From contig NC_061783.1 in assembly GCF_022458985.1 (NCBI RefSeq), positions 14,577,913 to 14,641,912 of the forward strand: a DNA stretch of 64,000 bases, read 5' to 3'. The DNA is from Mugil cephalus (lineage: Eukaryota; Chordata; Actinopteri; Mugiliformes; Mugilidae). The position numbers were made by a program, and so were the translations under genes. Under the pieces are notes generated by a model. That model did no database searches and was not told where the DNA came from. It was given only the letters and a program-made list of their open reading frames with translations. This document shows positions 60,493 through 64,000 of this stretch, piece after piece. Positions within the stretch are counted from its first letter, which is position 1. Each line of letters begins with the position of its first letter.

Positions 60493-60696
60493 GGCATAGC
60501 ATTATGACTACCTTTCTAGTATTGTGTATGTCTCCCTTGTTCTCCCAATAGGCCTTGTGAGGGTGTCTGGAAACAGAGTGTTATTAGTGGGGAGGGGCCT
60601 CTGTGGATCATCCCACAGATACTTGATCAGTTTGGGATCTACTGAATTTAGAGGCCAGGTCAACACCTTGTTTTCTGAGTTGTTCCTAAACTGTTT

Positions 60697-60734
<38 letters not shown>

Positions 60735-60872
60735 TGACTGCATCCTGCTGGGCATGACTGCTGCCTGGTCTCATCTCGGTGGGTGGTACATGTCTAACAT
60801 CCACACAAACGTTTCCCAGCAGAACACACTGAAGTGTCACAAGACAGTGGTTTTAATGCTGGACCAATCAAT
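60493..60872 (-). mobile_element. Tc1-like MITE, inverted copy
   Basis: It starts 'gcatagcattatgactacct' and ends 'agtggttttaatgctggacc', the inverse order of the 5346-5823 element. The inverse of 'gatccacagaggcccctccc' lies at about 60591-60610. A (GT)n run of about 17 units (60700-60733) has expanded inside it. Confidence 0.7.
60700..60733. repeat. (GT)n microsatellite inside the MITE
   Basis: A run of GT units at the place where the related 5.35 kb copy has only 'cacagacatgcacacaaaa' (opposite strand), suggesting expansion from a GT-rich seed in the element. Confidence 0.85.
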
Positions 60873-62800
60873 AGCAATAAGTCATTTAAGTAAGTGTGTT
60901 TCTGGTTATATTTATTACATGATGCATCCATGTTGTTTAATCAAAGGATTGTCCTCTAAACCTACATTTTCTACATTATACATTTAAATGCAACCAAACA
61001 TTGTCCTATATTCTACTGCACATAAAGACTATTTTGTAATCTTGCCAGAAGACAAACCTTTACATATATATATATATATATATTTTTTTTAACTTTCTGA
61101 GTTACTGGACCTGAAACTTCAGCATCCACCATGTCGCCATACATGCCGGTGTGACTAACGTTTGCTTGACCTGCTAAGCTTCAGTCACAGTGTAGCAGCA
61201 GCCTGGCACATATAGAGTCTTTACAGTGGAACAACCTCTAACCTCACACCTGCTGGCTAGAAAAAAAATAAAGCTATGCTGTTATTTCATGCCTGTAACA
61301 CCTTTAATTTGACTTACTCCATTTGCTTTAACTATCTCGCTGCGTTGTTGTTGTATTTAATACAGAAAATTAGAAAATCCGGGTGGAATTGGTTTAATTC
61401 ACTTTAAAAGCAACACAATAACACTCTTAGACTTATTACATTAAAGGAAGCATTTATTTTAATAATGACCTTGTGTGTTTCGGGAACAACAAGGCTTTAG
61501 TGAAATAACTAAATATTAAGCATTCACCGAAAGCAATGGTTTGGTTCAAAGCCACCGAGAGGTGATATGTTTCTGGAATTTTGTATTTGTACAAAGTCAG
61601 TTTATTCAAATGAAAGGAGGAGGTTAGCAGAGCTGTCTCGACTCCGTTTCGTCAATACTCCCCACCCGGCAATTGAAAATGTGTGGACAGGGACGCATTC
61701 TTTCTATCTGGGAGGTCATCTGGAAATAGAGTACTGACTAACCTTCTCTCTGCCCCTGACTGGAGGGCTGCCTTTTCTCCTCTCTCCAGATTTCTTTGCT
61801 CATGCCCCCCGACAGCGAAACTCCATAAAGAATGATGGATGTTGATGGAGACACACGGAGTGGTGATTATGGTTCATGGGAGTATCGAGAAAGGGCAGAG
61901 ACAGACAGAAACCGAGAAAGAGAGCTGGCTGAGGGTGCAGAATGGTTAATGACAGAATTGGATTTGTATATTTTTATAGATGGAGCTGCTGCGCCACTGA
62001 GTGGTGAAACGTTTAACTACTGCCTGGTAAAAAAAAAAAAAAAAGGGCTGTTATATTGTAACATTCAAAGTACGGCACAAAACAATACAATTTTTTTTTA
62101 TTAAAAAAAAAAAAAAAACATTAAACCAATTTTTATTGGTGAATAAAAGCAAGAAGCAAGTTCTGCTGGTGAGAGTTATTAGACTTGGTGTTTTAGTTTG
62201 GATGCCCTGAGAGCAAAGAGCCACCTTTAGTCTGGAGTCGGCAGAACAGTTAGAAGAACATGCCCGAGGAGGATCTCCGCCTGCTTATGGGGGGACCAGA
62301 AATTCAGCAATTTAGCTAATGTATGTGACTCAGGTTCCCCGAGGGAAGAGAGCAAGTACATCACTGGTATGGATGAGGTTGAAGACTTTTAATCATATCT
62401 GACAAGTAAATGGGTACGAAGTGCATCAGGGGAAAGTTCTGCCCTTCTCTTGGTCATATATTTTAAATGGTGCCATCGTTACTTTGTATTCCTCTCTTCT
62501 GTGCTCCTGACGTACCGTTCTGCCCAAAGGCTCAGGAACACACTCAGTACTTCATTAGTTTGAGGATGAACTTGACTGTAAGAGAGAGCTCCTTTGTTCG
62601 TTGTTCACATTTGTGACATAGTGTTCTAATATACACATCATCCAGCCAAGATGAACACGCACACAAGTATACATGCATACGTGCATACCCCCCCACCTCA
62701 CAATCCGTTTTATTGCTACTTCGATTGTTTTGTTTTATTTTTGTTATGCTGTAATTATTGTTATTATTTCTTAATTATCTGTAATTATTCATATGTTTCT
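60873..62800. other. Unannotated stretch with small simple repeats
   Basis: A (TA)n lies at about 61063-61083, and A-runs at about 62030-62045 and 62103-62118. No gene was supported. Confidence 0.35.
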
Positions 62801-62914
62801 TATGTCTCTCTCTTCCATCATTCTGTTGTTGTGAACATACAGTAACACAACAATGTGACCTATAACAAAACAAAAATTGCACTTCTTTTCCTATAGAAAT
62901 GAGAAATGAGCTCA

Positions 62915-63091
62915 TTAAATGTAAACATATTCATAACTTACTTGCACTTCTTTGCACTAAAACAAAGGGAAAAGTTTGGAGTTGTTGTTGTTATTTATAG
63001 GTTAATACGCTATTGTGCTACTGGTCCGGCCCCCTTGAGATCAAACTCGGCTGTATGTGGCCCGTGAACTAAAATGAGTTTGACACCCCTG
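62915..63091 (+). mobile_element. hAT-type element right end
   Basis: 'tttgcactaaaacaaaggg' is followed by 'ctactggtccggccccc', 'gtatgtggcccgtgaact' and the terminus 'aaatgagtttgacacccctg' ending at 63091. This is the inverse-type partner of the left end 'caggggtgtcaaac' seen at 44016. No left end is present nearby, so this copy is truncated on its 5' side. Confidence 0.7.
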
Positions 63092-63410
63092 CTCCATCGC
63101 TAGAACGTGTTCTGGATTCAAAACTCTCTTTCAGTAGAACTACTATAATATGAATGCATTTGTCCTACAGGGAAATGATAAAGGCGATTGATATTTTAAT
63201 TTACCGTCTATATCACACCAGGCTGTAAATGATCTACATGCATGAGCCTTCTGCTGTTGAGGTGGACGATTTAACTACCTAGCCAGCAAACCAGGGGCCC
63301 TGGGTCCCCTTCCAAAGAGACCACGATGAATGTGGTAGTGTGAGACAATTAAGCGTCTGCAACATATGTCTTTATCTCTGGAAACACTGCATAAGATTAG
63401 CTCTCATAAA
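63092..63410. other. Upstream region of the tRNA gene
   Basis: No feature was recognised. tRNA genes use internal promoters, so no upstream element is required. Confidence 0.35.
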
Positions 63411-63483
63411 GCCCCAGTGGCCTAATGGATAAGGCACTGGCCTCCTAAGCCAGGGATTGTGGGTTCGAGTCCCATCTGGGGTG
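63411..63483 (+). tRNA. tRNA-Arg (anticodon CCT)
   Basis: The 73-nt gene folds as a cloverleaf: acceptor 'gccccag' with 'ctggggt' (first pair G-U), D stem 'gcct'/'aggc', anticodon stem 'ctggc'/'gccag' with loop 'ctcctaa', and T arm 'gtggg-ttcgagt-cccat'. The anticodon CCT is at 63444-63446 and reads AGG arginine codons. Internal A box ('tggcctaatgg') and B box ('ggttcgagtcc') are intact, there is no intron, and a T-run terminator follows at 63490-63493. Compared with the usual vertebrate gene from memory, the T stem closes with G-U and the discriminator base is G. It is probably functional. Confidence 0.96.
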
Positions 63484-63489
63484 ATAAGC

Positions 63490-63493
63490 TTTT
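63490..63493 (+). terminator. RNA polymerase III terminator
   Basis: TTTT seven bases after the tRNA-Arg 3' end, in 'gataagcttttaaaac'. Confidence 0.8.
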
Positions 63494-63529
63494 AAAACAC
63501 TGGCAAAAAAAAAACACCAGTGTTTAACT

Positions 63530-63585
63530 AGTCTTGAGAATCAGTATCAGAAAAGACTTTATTGTCAAGTATATTTGATGCATGA
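63530..63585 (-). mobile_element. LINE 3' end fragment (antisense)
   Basis: 'gaatcagtatcagaaaagac' followed by 'tttattgtcaagtat' matches the inverted 3' end of fish LINEs that read 'tcagaatactttattgatccc' on this strand. It is only about 55 bp long and lies 45 bp after the tRNA gene. Confidence 0.45.
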
Positions 63586-64000
63586 AAATTCACCTAATCA
63601 TTGTAACTGCATGTGTGACCGTTTTTTATTTTAATACTTTTGTTAGACTGGACCTAGACCTAATGATACCAGGGATGTGGTCCAGCTATTTATAATAATG
63701 TATGTAATATACGTAATGAATGAATATTATTTGTTGTTGTTGTTGGGATTGTGATAATAGGCAATTTTCCAGTATTTTAACATGTTGAGCTTTGATAGAC
63801 AGCATGTTTAGTTTTGTTTTTCACAGTTTCTTCAGGAGTTAGTCACACCGCGTATGTGTCCCTCCACACATGTGACTTATGTGACAGACAGGAAGCAAGA
63901 GATTAACTCATGGGTTTACAGGTGATTTAGTGATGGAGATATACACCGACGGCCTGGATACAGGAAGTCTGATAATATCCAAAGATTTATAAAGAGATGT
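63586..64000. other. Unannotated stretch
   Basis: No gene or repeat family was recognised. A short (GTT)n lies at about 63731-63745. Confidence 0.35.

Overview
The window looks like teleost fish nuclear DNA from a gene-poor, repeat-rich stretch (intergenic desert or large introns). The evidence is AT-rich background sequence, many long (AC)n/(GT)n and (TA)n microsatellites, tRNA-derived SINE pieces with a 'gcatgttctccccgtg' body, Tc1/mariner and hAT elements with motifs typical of fish genomes, and a eukaryotic tRNA-Arg gene with a pol III terminator. I see no convincing exon of a conserved host protein-coding gene. Almost all short open frames are chance frames in non-coding or low-complexity sequence.

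Layout. 1-13 kb: mostly unannotatable sequence with microsatellites, a LINE 3' tail (about 3.7-3.9 kb), a non-autonomous Tc1-like element (5.35-5.82 kb) and a MITE with 'ccatag...ctatgg' ends (7.39-7.68 kb). 13.6-14.7 kb: a decayed Tc1 copy on the minus strand. 14.9-26.4 kb: hAT-like fragments, a MITE carrying a tRNA-SINE, a 73-bp hAT-type foldback element with a perfect 8-bp target duplication (22.53 kb), a 12-bp x 4 minisatellite (22.72 kb), and a Tc1-like MITE interrupted by another repeat (25.5-26.4 kb). 31.4-33.3 kb: a complete, apparently young Tc1 transposon with an intact 337-aa transposase, sitting inside an older hAT-like element. 34.9-37.1 kb: two further decayed Tc1 copies. 40.7-41.2 kb: a complete non-autonomous hAT-like element. 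44-44.7 kb: a second hAT family. 46.5-49.9 kb: an imperfect tandem duplication of more than 1 kb, with a solo-LTR-like insertion in one copy. 50.0-51.8 kb: a two-exon piggyBac transposase-like gene with an uninterrupted predicted product of 574 aa. 52.5-53.0 kb: a long polypurine tract. 54.5 kb: tRNA-SINE. 58.9-59.6 kb: antisense LINE reverse-transcriptase 3' fragment. 60.5-60.9 kb: another Tc1-like MITE. 62.9-63.1 kb: a hAT right end. 63.41 kb: tRNA-Arg(CCT).

The two genes with full coding potential are both transposases. The Tc1 enzyme has matching terminal repeats around it and could in principle act on them and on related non-autonomous copies. The piggyBac-like gene keeps all three catalytic aspartates and a C-terminal cysteine-rich domain, but clear paired termini were not found, so it may be an immobile or host-retained copy. 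The main biological theme is layered transposon insertion, where nested copies give a relative order of events.
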